From Kordia sp039026955 (lineage in GTDB: Bacteria; Bacteroidota; Bacteroidia; Flavobacteriales; Flavobacteriaceae): a DNA stretch of 64,000 nt. Every line of letters begins with the position of its first letter. Position 1 is the first letter of the stretch. Shown piece by piece: positions 62,822-64,000 of the stretch. The notes beneath the pieces were generated by a model, which was not told the DNA's origin, made no database searches, and was given only the letters and a program-made list of their open reading frames with translations. Both the position numbers and the translations under genes were made by a program. Location of the stretch: the NCBI GenBank assembly GCA_039026955.1, contig JBCCLH010000010.1:66298-130297 (forward strand). Reading direction: 5' to 3'.

Positions 62822-63628
62822 TTATTTTTGGTCAACGATAAAAGGTGTTTTACCGTCAGAAATAATCACTTTCGCATTTGGTGAATTACTCAATTTTTCA
62901 AAAGCCTGAATAGCTCTTAAACGCAACAATAATTCGCTTAAACCTCTGTTTAACTCCTCATTTGCTTTGGCTTTTCCTTCGGCTTCGATGATATTAGCTT
63001 GTGCAACACCTTTTGCTTCAATCAACTTACGCTCATTCTCTAAACGTTCTCTTTCTAAAACAAACTGCATCTGTTGTGCACGCTGCTCTGCAGTAAGTTT
63101 TTGTTCAATTGCTGCAGACAAAGATTCTGGAAGTACGATACGTTTCATTAATACCTGCTCAATAATAATTCCTTTTTGATCCAAAGTTCCATTGATCATA
63201 TTCTTAACTTCCTCTTCAATAGAAGCTCGATTTCCTGTATGCATATCTTTTGCCATAAACTTCGCACTTACATCAGCTAGTGCTGAACGAAACACAGGTG
63301 CAATTAATTCTTGTTCATAGTTCATTCCTACATTTTCAAGCAGACTCTTTACCTCACTTGGCTTTACACGATACAAAATTGACATTTCAGAACCAATTGT
63401 CAACCCTTCTTTTGATGGAATATCTAGATTAATTTTAAAATTAACAATACGTGTTGGTACTTTGATATAAGTAGTGACTAAAGGATTATAAATTCGAGCC
63501 GTTTGACTAATAGGCTCTCCTATTAACTTTCCTTGTCTACGTTTCACAGCAACTTCATCTTGACGTACTACAACACATGAAGTTAAAAGAAACAAAGAGA
63601 CGAGTAAATAACAGTATACATTTTTCAT
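62822..63628 (-). CDS. SPFH/prohibitin-family lipoprotein
   Basis: A 268-residue protein with a lipobox-like LLTSC near residue 18, then an SPFH (band 7) domain (VKRRQGKLIGEPISQTARIYNP ... YIKVPTRIVNFKINLDIPSK, in parts), and a helical region with ERERLENERKLIEAKG. Prohibitins normally sit at the inner membrane and form rings that guide FtsH; the lipoprotein signal would put this one elsewhere or as an outer leaflet protein. A TAATTTTG box (63648-63655, minus strand) may be the -7 element. Confidence 0.85.
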   Translation of the reverse strand: MKNVYCYLLVSLFLLTSCVVVRQDEVAVKRRQGKLIGEPISQTARIYNPLVTTYIKVPTRIVNFKINLDIPSKEGLTIGSEMSILYRVKPSEVKSLLENVGMNYEQELIAPVFRSALADVSAKFMAKDMHTGNRASIEEEVKNMINGTLDQKGIIIEQVLMKRIVLPESLSAAIEQKLTAEQRAQQMQFVLERERLENERKLIEAKGVAQANIIEAEGKAKANEELNRGLSELLLRLRAIQAFEKLSNSPNAKVIISDGKTPFIVDQK

Positions 63629-63862
63629 AAGCTTATATTTTTTGTTACAAAATTAACTGTTAGTCTTAATTATTGTTATGTATTTAATTTTAAATTAACA
63701 AATACGACCTCTTTTTAATACACTTTTAACAAAAAGAGTTAAAGAATTTATAAAATCTGAATGAAGAATAGTTGCGGAAAATCTGATGCAACTAGCAAGA
63801 CAAGTCAACTATAAAGCTACTTTTCTTTAGATGTTTTATTTTGATGTAGATAAAGCATAAAA

Positions 63863-63892
63863 AAACCCTCACTAATTTATAAGTAAGGGTTT
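63863..63892 (-). terminator. Terminator of the rRNA operon
   Basis: AAACCCTTACTT / AGTGAGGGTTT-like arms (30 bases) on the minus strand, followed by a T-run, directly after the 5S gene. The upstream 63629-63862 stretch shows no gene. Confidence 0.8.
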
Positions 63893-63900
63893 ATTAAAAA

Positions 63901-64000
63901 AGGCGGCGACATACTCTCCCACATCACTGCAGTACCATCTGCGCTAATGGGCTTAACTTCTCTGTTCGGAATGGTAAGAGGTGAGCCCCATTGCTATAAC
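63901..64000 (-). rRNA. rrf: 5S ribosomal RNA, cut by the window edge
   Basis: On the minus strand the sequence has CCATTCCGAACAGAGAAGTT, TTAAGCCCATTAGCGCAGAT, GGTACTGCAGTGATGTGGGA and GAGAGTATGTCGCCGCCT, the conserved core and 3' end of bacterial 5S rRNA. About 100 of roughly 110 bases are visible; the 5' end and the 23S gene must lie beyond position 64000. Confidence 0.95.

Overview
The window is AT-rich chromosomal DNA from a marine-type member of the Flavobacteriaceae (Bacteroidota); gene content and the short leader-peptide families resemble Kordia, but genus level is inference. Signs: few Shine-Dalgarno sites, TTG-N19-TAnnTTTG promoters (upstream of rplS and of the 44647-45303 gene), a secretion-system type 9 sorting tail on one secreted protein, many small lipoproteins, TPR-linked sensor kinases and a TPR-AraC hybrid. 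No transposase, phage gene, CRISPR array or tRNA was seen. A 5S rRNA gene (minus strand) runs off the right edge, so an rRNA operon lies just outside.

Layout. 1-6216: tail of a metallophosphatase, four paralogous multi-pass membrane proteins, a DoxX-like protein and ligA. 6291-20448: an N-glycan breakdown locus made of a sugar MFS permease, glycosylasparaginase, GH92 alpha-mannosidase, GH20 hexosaminidase, then cutC, a PNGase F-like amidase and a GH2 beta-mannosidase with overlapping frames. Most of the enzymes carry lipoprotein signals, so they probably work together in the cell envelope to strip glycans from glycoproteins and feed GlcNAc and mannose inward. 20571-28006: a lanthipeptide-like precursor, two tandem sensor kinases with almost identical kinase halves but different sensor halves separated by a 162-bp MITE-like element, and five tandem paralogous small secreted proteins of unknown function. 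28003-32300: LOG-family hydrolase, prmC, a GNAT gene sitting between two long direct repeats that each begin with a (GGGTTTT)n array, and a Qnr-like pentapeptide protein. 32537-37409: a compact run with ribD, a HAD hydrolase, an EamA permease, an AlkB-like dioxygenase and a YigZ protein. 37419-39743: a broken small gene, a GG-type small peptide, an overlapping GNAT/HTH pair and a thioesterase.

39893-43991: dnaA, tyrosine phosphatase, a T9SS-tailed sugar dehydrogenase and an RsmI-type methylase. 44647-48169: dapF operon with a GNAT, an MltG that lacks its catalytic half and a DUF2279 protein, plus a lysozyme-like protein. 48339-57399: htrA, long-form GAPDH, trmD, rplS and monomeric isocitrate dehydrogenase. 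57807-60765: a membrane TPR-AraC regulator followed by four GG-leader/lanthipeptide-like small peptides. 60975-64000: murQ, DUF6095, DinB, an SPFH/prohibitin lipoprotein and 5S rRNA.

Large intergenic gaps (388-886, 7605-8298, 29674-30459, 30937-31724, 43992-44580, 52982-53885) are mosaics of a small vocabulary of short repeated words, 7-bp tandem arrays and one 172-bp tandem repeat. The observations I rank highest are the N-glycan locus, the small-peptide cluster, the telomere-like arrays with the duplicated blocks around a GNAT gene, the kinase-module duplication and the five-gene secreted family. All functional statements rest on sequence reading and family recall, without searches.
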